Shown: one piece after another, positions 1-8,033 of the stretch
How positions within the stretch are numbered: the first letter of the stretch is position 1
How the letters are laid out: each line of letters starts with the position of its first letter
Origin: an uncultured Streptococcus sp.
Lineage (GTDB): Bacteria; Bacillota; Bacilli; Lactobacillales; Streptococcaceae
Direction of reading: 5' to 3'
Assembly: GCA_934229725.1 (NCBI GenBank)
Contig: CAKQDX010000024.1
Location: 1 to 27,556, forward strand
Length of the DNA: 27,556 bases
Translations under genes and position numbers: made by a program
The notes under the pieces: model-generated
The model's database searches: none
What the model was told of the DNA's origin: nothing
Seen by the model: the letters and a program-made list of their open reading frames with translations, nothing else

Positions 1-87
1 TATTGGGTGCCACTCTTTAATATATTCTCAGACTCAGAACTCAATTTGATATTAGCTAACCCCCAACATATCAAAAAAACAGTCTAA
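1..87 (+). pseudogene. IS110-family transposase fragment (N-terminal part)
   Basis: Frame 1 is open from the window edge to a TAA at 85-87. It contains YWVPLFNIF near the start and LANPQHIK near the end. In IS110 transposases the N-terminal DEDD domain carries an STGxYW..., ...LANPxHxK stretch with this spacing, so the family call is fairly firm from pattern alone. An intact transposase would continue for some 250 residues after HIK; here it stops within four codons. This is the end of a truncated copy whose beginning lies outside the window. It sits just upstream of the pepP promoter. Confidence 0.7.
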
Positions 88-123
88 ACTGTCGATTTCA
101 TCCTTTAGAATCTGAAAATTTGG

Positions 124-129
124 TATAAT
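124..129 (+). promoter_or_regulatory. Probable pepP -10 element
   Basis: A perfect TATAAT lies 30 bases before the pepP start codon. I see no convincing -35 hexamer 16-18 bases upstream. It lies just downstream of the IS110 remnant, so the promoter context may have been altered by the insertion. Confidence 0.5.
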
Positions 130-158
130 TAATCTAAAATACCTAAGGAGTCATTCAG

Positions 159-1220
159 ATGCAACATAGACTTGAACGATTTGATGCGAAACTTGCTCAA
201 TCAGGGCTTGATGCCTTGCTTGTGACAGGACAAAATAATATTTACTATTTGACGAATTTCTGGGGGACAAATGCGACTGTTTTCATTACGAAAAATCGTC
301 GTCTCTTTTTAACAGATTCACGTTATACGCTTATTGCTAAACAATCTGTGCATGGTTTTGATATTATTGAAAGTAAAGACCCTCTTAAAGACATTGTTAA
401 ACTGATTGAGGCTGATAAACTTGAAACAATCGGTTTTGATAACCAGGTGTCATTCGCTTATTATCAAGGTCTCCAAGCTATTTTTGAAGGTTACACTTTG
501 TCACCACAAAATAACTTTATGGAAGAGTTACGTATGATTAAGGATGACAAAGAATTGGCGACTATCCGTAAAGCTTGTTCTATTTCAGACCGTGCTTTCA
601 CAGATGTCCTTGACTTTATTAAGCCGGGTCAAACAACAGAACTCCAAGTGGCTAACTTCCTTGATTTCCGTATGCGTGAGTATGGGGCTTCTGGGACTTC
701 CTTTGAGTCTATCATTGCCTCAGGCTACCGTTCAGCCATGCCTCACGGGGTTGCTTCAGAAAAGGTTATCCAGTCAGGTGAGACCTTGACGATGGACTTT
801 GGTTGTTACTACAATCACTATGTTAGTGACATGACTCGTACCATCCATATTGGAGACACGACTGATGAGGAGCGTGAGATTTACGATGTTGTTTTGCGTT
901 CTAATCAGGCTTTGATTGATGCTGCTAAGGCTGGTATGACACGTCGTGACTATGATAAGGTTGCGCGTGACGTTATTGTTGAAGCGGGCTATGGTGCCCA
1001 CTTTACACATGGTATCGGACACGGTATTGGTCTTGACATTCACGAAATTCCTTACTTTGGAAATTCTGATGAGACCATTGAGGCTGGTATGGTCTTGACG
1101 GATGAACCAGGTGTTTATTTGGCTGATAAATATGGTGTTCGTATTGAAGACGACATTATTATCACTGAGAATGGTTGCGAGTTGATTACACTTGCACCTA
1201 AGGAATTGATTGTGCTCTAA
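159..1220 (+). CDS. pepP: Xaa-Pro aminopeptidase, M24 family
   Basis: Cytoplasmic metallopeptidase that removes N-terminal residues preceding proline (or splits Xaa-Pro dipeptides; sequence alone does not separate the PepP and PepQ activities). The 353 residues show the N-terminal creatinase-like domain (about 1-125) and the pita-bread catalytic domain. All five metal ligands are visible: D213 in MDFG, D224 in SDMTRT, H288 in HGIGHGIG, E316 in TDEPGVY and E330 in VRIEDD. Start ATG 159 has AAGGAG at 145-150. The next gene begins 18 bases after the stop, so the two are probably co-transcribed. Streptococci commonly place this gene between uvrA and the dCMP deaminase gene; here an IS110 scrap lies upstream. 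Confidence 0.92.
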   Translation: MQHRLERFDAKLAQSGLDALLVTGQNNIYYLTNFWGTNATVFITKNRRLFLTDSRYTLIAKQSVHGFDIIESKDPLKDIVKLIEADKLETIGFDNQVSFAYYQGLQAIFEGYTLSPQNNFMEELRMIKDDKELATIRKACSISDRAFTDVLDFIKPGQTTELQVANFLDFRMREYGASGTSFESIIASGYRSAMPHGVASEKVIQSGETLTMDFGCYYNHYVSDMTRTIHIGDTTDEEREIYDVVLRSNQALIDAAKAGMTRRDYDKVARDVIVEAGYGAHFTHGIGHGIGLDIHEIPYFGNSDETIEAGMVLTDEPGVYLADKYGVRIEDDIIITENGCELITLAPKELIVL

Positions 1221-1238
1221 GATTTGGAGGAAAAATTT

Positions 1239-1694
1239 ATGCCAAACCGTCTTTCTTGGCAAGACTATTTTATGGCTAATGCTGAGCTAATTTCTAAACG
1301 TTCTACCTGTGATCGTGCTTATGTTGGGGCTGTTTTGGTCAAGGATAATCGTATTATTGCTACTGGTTATAACGGTGGGGTTTCTGAGACTGATAACTGT
1401 AACGAGGTAGGCCACTATATGGAAGATGGTCACTGTATTCGTACGGTTCACGCAGAGATGAATGCCCTCATTCAGTGCGCTAAAGAAGGTATTTCAACTA
1501 AAAATACAGAGATTTATGTGACGCATTTTCCTTGTATTAACTGTACTAAAGCTCTCTTGCAGGCTGGTATCGTTAAGATTACTTATAAGGCCAACTATCG
1601 TCCTCATGGCTTTGCTATGGAACTGATGCAGCAAAAGGGTGTTTCTTATGTCCAACATGATGTTCCAGAGGTTCGTTTGGGAATGGATGACTAG
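1239..1694 (+). CDS. comEB: dCMP deaminase (ComEB family)
   Basis: Zinc-dependent deaminase that converts dCMP to dUMP, feeding dTMP synthesis. The 151 residues carry the cytidine-deaminase zinc motif: H71-A-E73 (HAEMNAL) and P98-C99-I-N-C102. The start is set at ATG 1239 because GGAGG at 1226-1230 sits 8 bases upstream; an in-frame TTG at 1224 would overlap that ribosome binding site. The ComEB name comes from its place in the Bacillus comE operon and does not show a competence role here. It probably shares the pepP transcript. Confidence 0.93.
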   Translation: MPNRLSWQDYFMANAELISKRSTCDRAYVGAVLVKDNRIIATGYNGGVSETDNCNEVGHYMEDGHCIRTVHAEMNALIQCAKEGISTKNTEIYVTHFPCINCTKALLQAGIVKITYKANYRPHGFAMELMQQKGVSYVQHDVPEVRLGMDD

Positions 1695-1744
1695 TTCTTT
1701 TCTTTGTAAAGAGCTCAGGGCTGGGTCCTGATTCTATAAAACAT

Positions 1745-1773
1745 TTGAGCCCTACTGTCATTTATGGTAGAAT
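1745..1773 (+). promoter_or_regulatory. efp promoter
   Basis: TTGAGC (1745-1750), a 17-base spacer and TAGAAT (1768-1773) preceded by TG give an extended -10 sigma-70-type promoter, 36 bases before the efp start codon. Confidence 0.7.
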
Positions 1774-1809
1774 AAACTGATAATAATTTTTACAAAGAGG
1801 TATTTAATA

Positions 1810-2370
1810 ATGATTGAAGCAAGTAAACTCCGTGCGGGTATGACTTTCGTAACTAATGATGGCAAATTGATCAAAGTTCTTGAAGCTAGCCACCACAAAC
1901 CTGGTAAAGGTAACACTATCATGCGTATGAAATTGCGTGATGTGCGTTCTGGGTCAACATTTGACACTAGCTACCGTCCAGAAGAAAAATTTGAACAAGC
2001 AATCATCGAAACAGTACCAGCACAATACTTGTACCAAATGGATGATACTGCATACTTCATGAATACTGAAACATATGACCAATATGAAATTCCAGTAGCT
2101 AACGTTCAAGAAGAATTGAAATACGTCCTTGAAAACTCAGACGTCAAAATTCAATTCTACGGAACAGAAGTTATCGGTGTTCAAGTACCAACAACTGTTG
2201 AATTGACTGTTACTGAAACACAACCATCAATCAAAGGTGCAACAGTTACAGGTTCAGGTAAACCTGCGACACTTGAAACTGGTCTTGTGGTTAACGTTCC
2301 AGACTTTATCGAAGCTGGTCAAAAATTGGTTATCAACACAGCTGAAGGTACTTACGTATCACGTGCCTAA
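1810..2370 (+). CDS. efp: Translation elongation factor P
   Basis: EF-P binds between the P and E sites and relieves ribosome stalling at consecutive prolines. The 186 residues match the usual length and three-domain layout: an N-terminal KOW-like domain (about 1-64), an OB domain and a C-terminal S1-like domain ending in GTYVSRA. The conserved tip loop is KPGKG (30-34), with K33 at the position that carries the modification in family members with a lysine tip. Ribosome binding site AAAGAGG lies at 1794-1800. The gene has its own promoter and a hairpin downstream, so it is probably expressed strongly and partly apart from its neighbours. Confidence 0.96.
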   Translation: MIEASKLRAGMTFVTNDGKLIKVLEASHHKPGKGNTIMRMKLRDVRSGSTFDTSYRPEEKFEQAIIETVPAQYLYQMDDTAYFMNTETYDQYEIPVANVQEELKYVLENSDVKIQFYGTEVIGVQVPTTVELTVTETQPSIKGATVTGSGKPATLETGLVVNVPDFIEAGQKLVINTAEGTYVSRA

Positions 2371-2378
2371 GCCTAACT

Positions 2379-2415
2379 AAGTCTTTCAAATCACTGGTTT
2401 GAAGGCTTTATTTTC
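2379..2415 (+). terminator. Hairpin after efp, probable partial terminator
   Basis: AAGTCTTTCAAA (2379-2390) pairs with TTTGAAGGCTT (2398-2408) with one bulge, followed by a T-rich run. It lies between efp and the Asp23 gene. I see no clear new promoter after it, so it probably reduces rather than blocks read-through. Confidence 0.55.
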
Positions 2416-2440
2416 CAAACTAACGGAAAGGAAACATGGG

Positions 2441-2830
2441 ATGACTACAGAAAATATCGGTGAAATCGTTATTGCTCCTCGTGTGCTTGAAGTGATTACA
2501 GGTATCGCTGCAACTAAAGTGGAAGGTGTTTACGCTCTTCAAAACAAAAATGTCACTGACAGCCTTAGCAAAACAAGCTTGGGACGTGGTGTTTACCTCC
2601 AAACAGAGGAAGATGGTACAGTAAACGCTGATATCTACGTTTCTCTTCAGTATGGCGTTAATGTTCCTGCGGTTTCGATTGAGATTCAAAAAGCAGTCAA
2701 AGCTGCTGTCTATGATATGGCTGAAGTGGCAATTTCAGATGTTAACGTCCACGTTGAGTCTATTGTCACTGAGAAGTCACAAAAACCAGACTTGGCTGAA
2801 TTGTTTAACGAGGATTTTTTGAATGACTAA
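2441..2830 (+). CDS. Asp23/Gls24 family envelope stress protein
   Basis: Small Asp23-superfamily protein of 129 residues. The family is associated with envelope and alkaline stress and often forms membrane-tethered assemblies through partners. The N-terminus GEIVIAPRVLEVI and the following GIAATKVEGVYAL stretch are the family signature; the rest is an alternating beta/alpha pattern with no signal peptide or membrane segment. Start ATG 2441 has GGAAAGG at 2425-2431; the nearby ATG at 2436 is out of frame. Its end overlaps nusB by 8 bases, implying translational coupling. Asp23-nusB pairing is common in Firmicutes. Confidence 0.88.
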   Translation: MTTENIGEIVIAPRVLEVITGIAATKVEGVYALQNKNVTDSLSKTSLGRGVYLQTEEDGTVNADIYVSLQYGVNVPAVSIEIQKAVKAAVYDMAEVAISDVNVHVESIVTEKSQKPDLAELFNEDFLND

Positions 2831-3257
2831 TATCTTTAAAGATTCACGTCGTGACCTTCGTGAGCGTGCTTTTCAAACGCTCTTTGCTCTGGAATTTGGT
2901 GGTGAAGTCCTAGAACAAGCGCATTTTGCTTATACCTTTGACAAACCAATTGGGGAAGAAACTGAAGTTGATGTACCAGCTTTTCTTCTTAACTTGGTTA
3001 CTGGTGTTCGAGGAGATTTGGCTCAACTTGACAGTCAGATTGAAGCAAAATTGAAAGAAGGTTGGAGTCTCTCACGTCTAATTGTGACTGACCGTACCCT
3101 TCTTCGTTTGGGACTTTATGAAATCACGTCTTTTGAAGAAACACCAGGACGTGTGGCTATTAATGAAATCATTGAAATCGCTAAAAAATATTCTGATGAA
3201 ACATCTGCTAAGTTCATTAATGGTGTGCTTAGCCAGTTCGTGACTGATGAAGCATAA
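2823..3257 (+). CDS. nusB: Transcription antitermination protein NusB
   Basis: NusB binds boxA RNA together with S10 (NusE) and promotes antitermination of rRNA operons. The 144 residues form the all-helical NusB fold: the N-terminal SRRDLRERAFQTLFALEF stretch, a DRTLLRLGLYEI helix and the C-terminal VAINEIIEIAKKYS stretch plus KFINGVLSQF are all recognisable. The gene overlaps the preceding Asp23 gene by 8 bases, with GAGG about 9 bases before ATG 2823. A strong terminator follows. Confidence 0.95.
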   Translation: MTNIFKDSRRDLRERAFQTLFALEFGGEVLEQAHFAYTFDKPIGEETEVDVPAFLLNLVTGVRGDLAQLDSQIEAKLKEGWSLSRLIVTDRTLLRLGLYEITSFEETPGRVAINEIIEIAKKYSDETSAKFINGVLSQFVTDEA

Positions 3258-3260
3258 ATA

Positions 3261-3295
3261 AAAGAAGTTGAAGCACTGTTTCAACTTCTTTTTTT
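3261..3295 (+). terminator. nusB terminator
   Basis: A perfect 12-bp stem (AAAGAAGTTGAA 3261-3272 with TTCAACTTCTTT 3280-3291) is followed by a T run. Confidence 0.9.
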
Positions 3296-3311
3296 CTATA
3301 AATGAGACAAG

Positions 3312-3341
3312 AAAAAAATCGCAAGTGGAGATTTCTTGCGA
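3312..3341 (-). terminator. scrBR terminator
   Basis: Stem TCGCAAG (3319-3325) with CTTGCGA (3335-3341). Read on the minus strand it is followed by a run of seven T, just after the scrR stop. The plus-strand side also ends in CTTTTT, so it may work in both directions. Confidence 0.85.
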
Positions 3342-3348
3342 CTTTTTC

Positions 3349-4314
3349 TTATATACTACCACCAGAAATGAGGTTTACTGGTAGGACATAATCACGATTA
3401 ACGGGTTCCCCTTTAATTTTCTTTAGGAGAATTTCCACACACAACTTGGCGATTTCTTCCAAGGGTTGCTGGATAGTGGCTAGTTCTGAGTGGAAGTGAC
3501 GGATAAAGGCAGTACCATCATAACCGATGATTTTTAAATCATCTGGAATAGAAAGTCCTAGATGATTCGCCACCTTCATAACTAAGATAGCCGTTAAATC
3601 ATCGGAGACAAAGATGCCATCTGGTTTTTCACGAGAAATAATCGATTTGATTTCCATCTCACGACGCATGAGCGACAAATCATTTGGAACAGGACAGATA
3701 ATACCTTTTTTGTCCAATTCATAATTAAACCCAAGTTGTCGGAGTCCGGTTGGGGAGTCCGAATTATCATAGCCTGTAATCATGACAATACGCTGACAGC
3801 CAGCCTTTAGCAGAGCTCTTGCGGCTAATTTTCCCCCTTCAAAGTTATCGGATGAGATAATGGGGATCTTTGGAGCCAGATTACGGTCGAAGGCGACAAT
3901 AGGAGCTTCAACCTTTTCATAATCCTCGATACCAAGATTGTGACTGGATGAGATGATACCATCGCATTGGTTGGCGGCAAGCATCTCCAAATAGTCCTTT
4001 TCCTTGTTAGGGTCATGCTCACTGTTACAGATGATTGTTTTGTAACCTTGTTTGAAGAGCTCGTCCTCAAGGCGTTCGATAAGCTCAGCGTAAAAAATAT
4101 TGGAAATATTTGGAAAAATCAAGCCAACAAGTTTGGCCGATTTTCCTTGGAGGCCTCGAGCCAGGTTGTTAGGTTTATAGTTGAGCTCATGCATAGCAGC
4201 GTGAACCTTGTCAATGGTCTTTTGTGAGAGGTAGCCCTTTTTGTTTATGACGCGGGAAACTGTGGTTGGGCTTACACCAGCAAGTTCGGCAACGTCAGTA
4301 AGCTTTGCGACCAT
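3349..4314 (-). CDS. scrR: Sucrose operon repressor, LacI family
   Basis: LacI-family repressor of 321 residues controlling the adjacent sucrose genes. The N-terminus KLTDVAELAGVSPTTVSRVI (4-23) is the helix-turn-helix, with the hinge NYKPNNLARGL after it. The remainder is a periplasmic-binding-protein-like effector domain (KLVGLIFPNISNIFYAEL onwards; GYDGTAF near the end). It starts 8 bases after the scrB stop, in one operon with scrB, so it controls its own synthesis. Two palindromes centred on CG in the scrB-scrA intergenic region are the likely operators. The inducer is presumably a sucrose metabolite. Confidence 0.92.
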   Translation of the reverse strand: MVAKLTDVAELAGVSPTTVSRVINKKGYLSQKTIDKVHAAMHELNYKPNNLARGLQGKSAKLVGLIFPNISNIFYAELIERLEDELFKQGYKTIICNSEHDPNKEKDYLEMLAANQCDGIISSSHNLGIEDYEKVEAPIVAFDRNLAPKIPIISSDNFEGGKLAARALLKAGCQRIVMITGYDNSDSPTGLRQLGFNYELDKKGIICPVPNDLSLMRREMEIKSIISREKPDGIFVSDDLTAILVMKVANHLGLSIPDDLKIIGYDGTAFIRHFHSELATIQQPLEEIAKLCVEILLKKIKGEPVNRDYVLPVNLISGGSI

Positions 4315-4322
4315 AAATCACC

Positions 4323-5765
4323 TTAGTATTTTAAATCGAAGTAGTGACCAGAAACCTTCCCTGATGCCACTTTGATACCAGTTTGTTCTGCACTTGGGAA
4401 GACACGGCTGGTGAAGACTTTTTCACCTTTGTTAAAGAAGATTTCAATGATTGAATTATCTACAAAGATGTTAGCTGTAGCAGATTGACCGGTCTCAAGA
4501 GTACATTCACGGCTTGTGCCAAAGTCTGTAGCGTACTGTTCACCAGCTTTAGAACGGTCAAGGATAACTTTTCCGTTTTCAGCATCAACGGTAAGTGACA
4601 AGCCGTTTCCTTCTTGGTCTGCGAAGAGGACAAGTTCAGTTTGAGTGTTAGCTTCAAAGTTAAGTTCAAGCTCGTAAGTGTTAGTTGTTGAAACTTTTTC
4701 AGCGAAATCTTCTTGGCTAGCACGTAGGCTTGTAATAGCTTCTACTGGGTATTGGTAAAGTTTGCCATCTTTAATAGACAACTCTTTAACCAAGCTCATA
4801 GCACCTTGGTAGTCGTATTTGTCAGTTGGGTAGTCCACATCTGGAAGACCAATCCAGCTAACAATAAGGGCACGACCATCTGGAGTGTTAAACCCTTGAG
4901 TAGCATAGGCTTCGAACCCGTAGTCCAAGTTGATAATTGGTGTGCCATCAACAAGGGAAGGTTTCTCAGGGTCGAAATCTTGGAAAATCTTATAAGTGTT
5001 AGGGTAAATGTTACCGTAGTCAAGTTCAGCTTTATCAAGACCTTGAGGGCTGTAGAGAAGAACAGGTTTGCCATCTACAAATACGAGGTTAGGACACTCA
5101 ATCATGTATTCTGAGCCAGTACCACCAAAGTCGAGGTCGCCAACTTCAACCCAGTTTTCGACGTTATTATCAACTGCCTTGTAAAGTTTGATGAAACCTT
5201 GTTTATCGTGGTTTTGGGCTCCTACGATAGCGTAGAATTGTCCCTTGAAATCGAAGATTTGAGGGTCACGGAAGTGTTCAGTAGCATCAGCAGGTTGTTT
5301 GATAAGAACCTTATCGAATTTTTCGATGTTGCCATCTTTATCCATCCAGGCACCAATTTGGCGAGGGTCACGAACCCAATTTTCATCACGGACATTACCT
5401 GTATAGAAGATAAACAGTTTATCGCCGATTTCATAAGCAGAGCCAGAGTAGGCACCGTGGCTGTCATTTTCGTGATCTGGTAAGAGTGTAACACCAGTTT
5501 CTGTGAAATGCACCAAGTCTTCAGATTCAGTATGCACCCATTGTTTCAAACCGTGAGCAGCTCCAAATGGCCAACTTTGGTAAAAGAGTTGGAACTTACC
5601 ATTAAAGTAAGAAAAACCATTTGGGTCATTTAGCAGCCCTGTTTCGGGTTCAATATGATAACTGGCACGCCAAGGTGATTTGGCAACATTTTCTTTAATC
5701 TGTTTTTTCTCTTCATTTGTCCAATCTTCATATGGACGGTAACGAACTTCTGTTGGTAGATTCAT
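4323..5765 (-). CDS. scrB: Sucrose-6-phosphate hydrolase, GH32
   Basis: Cytoplasmic invertase that splits sucrose-6-phosphate, delivered by the ScrA PTS permease, into glucose-6-phosphate and fructose. The 480 residues contain the GH32 landmarks: the nucleophile D47 in NDPNG, the RDP motif (R166-D167) and the EC motif (E223-C224, the acid/base glutamate), followed by a C-terminal beta-sandwich domain. There is no signal peptide, consistent with a phosphorylated intracellular substrate. The ribosome binding site reads AGGAG on the minus strand before ATG 5765. It is divergent from scrA across a 190-base regulatory region. Confidence 0.95.
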   Translation of the reverse strand: MNLPTEVRYRPYEDWTNEEKKQIKENVAKSPWRASYHIEPETGLLNDPNGFSYFNGKFQLFYQSWPFGAAHGLKQWVHTESEDLVHFTETGVTLLPDHENDSHGAYSGSAYEIGDKLFIFYTGNVRDENWVRDPRQIGAWMDKDGNIEKFDKVLIKQPADATEHFRDPQIFDFKGQFYAIVGAQNHDKQGFIKLYKAVDNNVENWVEVGDLDFGGTGSEYMIECPNLVFVDGKPVLLYSPQGLDKAELDYGNIYPNTYKIFQDFDPEKPSLVDGTPIINLDYGFEAYATQGFNTPDGRALIVSWIGLPDVDYPTDKYDYQGAMSLVKELSIKDGKLYQYPVEAITSLRASQEDFAEKVSTTNTYELELNFEANTQTELVLFADQEGNGLSLTVDAENGKVILDRSKAGEQYATDFGTSRECTLETGQSATANIFVDNSIIEIFFNKGEKVFTSRVFPSAEQTGIKVASGKVSGHYFDLKY

Positions 5766-5798
5766 ATAAAGGGATCTCCTAATCTATTTGTTAGTAAT

Positions 5799-5827
5799 AT
5801 AGTAAACGTTTTACCTAGAAAAATCAA
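5799..5827 (-). promoter_or_regulatory. scrB promoter
   Basis: On the minus strand TTGATT (5827-5822), a 17-base spacer, then TACTAT (5804-5799). The ScrR-like operator at 5802-5814 lies over the spacer and -10, as expected for repression by blocking polymerase. Confidence 0.65.
5802..5814. promoter_or_regulatory. Probable ScrR operator 1
   Basis: GTAAACGTTTTAC is a near-palindrome centred on CG, the usual form of LacI/GalR-family operators. It overlaps the scrB promoter. Assignment to ScrR rests on position beside scrR-scrB and similarity to operator 2. Confidence 0.7.
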
Positions 5828-5856
5828 TGATTTACCACAAAAAAATAAAAAAATAT

Positions 5857-5870
5857 GTTAAACGGTTGAC
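5857..5870. promoter_or_regulatory. Probable ScrR operator 2
   Basis: GTTAAACGGTTGAC is a near-palindrome of the same type as the site 55 bases away. It overlaps the -35 hexamer of scrA. The two sites together could repress both divergent promoters. Confidence 0.7.
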
Positions 5871-5893
5871 ATATGGCAAAAACATGATAAAAT
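5866..5893 (+). promoter_or_regulatory. scrA promoter
   Basis: TTGACA (5866-5871), a 16-base spacer and TAAAAT (5888-5893). The -35 is embedded in probable operator 2. Confidence 0.8.
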
Positions 5894-5910
5894 AAATATC
5901 GTAAAGAACA

Positions 5911-5924
5911 GCAAAACGCTTTCA
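5911..5924. promoter_or_regulatory. cre-like CcpA site
   Basis: GCAAAACGCTTTCA reads TGAAAGCGTTTTGC on the other strand, close to the Gram-positive cre consensus. It lies downstream of the scrA -10, where bound CcpA would act as a roadblock, so glucose repression of sucrose uptake is the likely role. A ScrR half-site is the alternative reading. Confidence 0.6.
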
Positions 5925-5955
5925 AAAACAAATTTTATTAAGGAGATTTTTGCAA

Positions 5956-7857
5956 ATGGATAACAAACAAATTGCAAAAGAAGTCATCGAAGCCCTCGGT
6001 GGACGTGAAAATGTTAACAGTGTTGCTCACTGTGCAACTCGTCTACGTGTGATGGTTAAAGATGAAAACAAAATCAATAAAGAAAAAGCTGAGAACATCG
6101 AAAAAGTTCAAGGTGCTTTCTTTAACTCAGGTCAATACCAAATGATCTTTGGTACAGGTACTGTTAACAAGATTTACGACGAAGTCGTTGCTCAAGGTCT
6201 TCCAACAGCATCTAAAGACGAACAAAAAGCAGAAGCTGCTAAACAAGGGAACTGGTTCCAACGTGCTATCCGTTCCTTCGGTGACGTTTTCGTTCCATTG
6301 CTTCCAGCTATCGTAGCGACTGGTCTTTTCATGGGTATCCGTGGAGCCATCAATAACGATACAGTTCTTGGATTGTTCGGTACGACTTCTAAAGCCTTCG
6401 CTGCTACTGATTTCTACACTTACACAGTTGTATTGACAGATACAGCCTTCGCCTTCTTCCCAGCCTTGATCTGTTGGTCAGCCTTTAACGTATTTGGTGG
6501 TTCACCACTTCTTGGTTTGGTTCTCGGTTTGATGATGGTTAACAACGCTCTTCCAAATGCTTGGGATGTTGCATCAGGTGCTGCAAAACCAATTTACTTC
6601 TTTGACTTTATTCCAGTAGTTGGTTACCAAAACTCAGTCCTTCCAGCCTTCTTCGTAGGTTTGATTGGTGCTAAGTTTGAACAATGGGTTCGTAAATGGG
6701 TTCCAGATGTTCTTGACCTTCTCTTGCGTCCACTTGTTGTCTTTGCTGTAATGTCAGCCTTGGCCCTCTTTATCATTGGTCCTGTCTTCCACACAGTTGA
6801 GAGTTACGTACTTGCTGGTACAGAGTGGATTCTTAACTTGCCATTTGGTCTTGCAGGTCTTGTTCTCGGTGGTATTCACCAGGTTATCGTCGTTACAGGG
6901 GTTCACCACGTTTTCAACTTACTTGAAGCTAACCTTATTTCTAATACAGGTAAAGACCCACTTAACGCTATCATCACAGCTGCGATGACTGCCCAAGCTG
7001 GTGCAACACTTGCAGTTGGTGTTAAAACTAAAGACTCTAAGTTGAAAGCTCTTGCTTTCCCTGCAACTCTTTCAGCGGTACTTGGTATCACTGAACCAGC
7101 TATCTTCGGGGTTAACCTTCGTTTCGGTAAACCATTTATCATGGGTCTTATCGCTGGTGCTGCTGGTGGTTGGTTGGCATCAATCCTTAACCTTGCTGGT
7201 ACAGGATTTGGTGTAACAATCGTTCCTGGTACTCTTCTTTACCTTAACGGTCAAGTGCTTAAATATGTAATCATGGTACTTGTTACCCTTGCTCTTGGTT
7301 TCGTCCTTACTTGGCTCTTTGGATACAAAGAAGAGGAAGTTGAAGCTCTTGAAGAAGTTGTAGCTGAAGATATCGCTTCAGCAGGTTCAGCTCCAGTTGA
7401 ATTGCAAGCTGAAACAATTGCTGCTCCACTTAAAGGTGAAGTTGTAGCTTTGGAAAATGTTAATGACCCAGTCTTCTCATCAGGAGCTATGGGTAAAGGT
7501 GCGGCTATCAAACCTTCAGGTAACCAAGTGGTTGCACCATTTGATGGTGAAGTGCAAATCGCCTTCCCAACAGGTCACGCTTATGGTCTTAAATCTGATA
7601 AAGGTGCTGAAGTGCTTATCCACGTCGGTATCGACACTGTCTCACTTGATGGTAAAGGGTTTGATGCTAAAGTTAAAGCTAATCAACGTGTTAAAAAAGG
7701 TGATGTCTTGGCTACCTTCGATAGCTCAGTTATCACAGGTGCAGGACTTGACGATACAACTATGGTAATCGTTACAAATACTGCAGACTTCGAAGATGTT
7801 TCATCAGTAGCAACTGGATCAGTTGCTGAAGGTGCAGACTTCATCGCAGTTAAATAA
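5956..7857 (+). CDS. scrA: Sucrose-specific PTS permease EIIBCA
   Basis: Membrane permease that imports sucrose and phosphorylates it at the expense of PEP. The 633 residues carry three fused domains: EIIB at the N-terminus with the phospho-cysteine C26 in AHCATRLRV, a hydrophobic EIIC transport domain (about 105-460), and EIIA at the C-terminus with the phospho-histidine near residue 556 in LIHVGIDTV. Sucrose rather than trehalose or beta-glucoside specificity is inferred from the neighbours scrB, scrR and scrK. ATG 5956 is chosen because AGGAG (5941-5945) is correctly spaced; a TTG two codons earlier is possible. A terminator follows, and scrK has a separate promoter. Confidence 0.95.
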   Translation: MDNKQIAKEVIEALGGRENVNSVAHCATRLRVMVKDENKINKEKAENIEKVQGAFFNSGQYQMIFGTGTVNKIYDEVVAQGLPTASKDEQKAEAAKQGNWFQRAIRSFGDVFVPLLPAIVATGLFMGIRGAINNDTVLGLFGTTSKAFAATDFYTYTVVLTDTAFAFFPALICWSAFNVFGGSPLLGLVLGLMMVNNALPNAWDVASGAAKPIYFFDFIPVVGYQNSVLPAFFVGLIGAKFEQWVRKWVPDVLDLLLRPLVVFAVMSALALFIIGPVFHTVESYVLAGTEWILNLPFGLAGLVLGGIHQVIVVTGVHHVFNLLEANLISNTGKDPLNAIITAAMTAQAGATLAVGVKTKDSKLKALAFPATLSAVLGITEPAIFGVNLRFGKPFIMGLIAGAAGGWLASILNLAGTGFGVTIVPGTLLYLNGQVLKYVIMVLVTLALGFVLTWLFGYKEEEVEALEEVVAEDIASAGSAPVELQAETIAAPLKGEVVALENVNDPVFSSGAMGKGAAIKPSGNQVVAPFDGEVQIAFPTGHAYGLKSDKGAEVLIHVGIDTVSLDGKGFDAKVKANQRVKKGDVLATFDSSVITGAGLDDTTMVIVTNTADFEDVSSVATGSVAEGADFIAVK

Positions 7858-7866
7858 TAATCTAGG

Positions 7867-7893
7867 AAAGTCGAAACCATTTCGGCTTTTTTA
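7867..7893 (+). terminator. scrA terminator
   Basis: AAGTCGAA (7868-7875) pairs with TTCGGCTT (7881-7888) around a short loop and is followed by a T run, starting 10 bases after the scrA stop. Confidence 0.85.
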
Positions 7894-7962
7894 GTTAAAT
7901 CTCAGATAAGGAAAAGAGATAAGTTTGGGTGTTTATGACTGGTGAATCGAACGGAATATAGA

Positions 7963-7991
7963 TTGTCTTTTACGCCACTTTTCTTTATAAT
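7963..7991 (+). promoter_or_regulatory. scrK promoter
   Basis: TTGTCT (7963-7968), a 17-base spacer and a perfect TATAAT (7986-7991), 42 bases before the scrK start. I see no ScrR-like palindrome here, so fructokinase is probably not under tight ScrR control. Confidence 0.75.
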
Positions 7992-8033
7992 TAAGATAGT
8001 AATTTATAGATCACAAAAGGAGATAGCTTGCAT

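Noticed and set aside
774..1262. 162-codon minus-strand frame across pepP and comEB
   Set aside because: It overlaps two well-supported genes in antisense, and no motif supports it.
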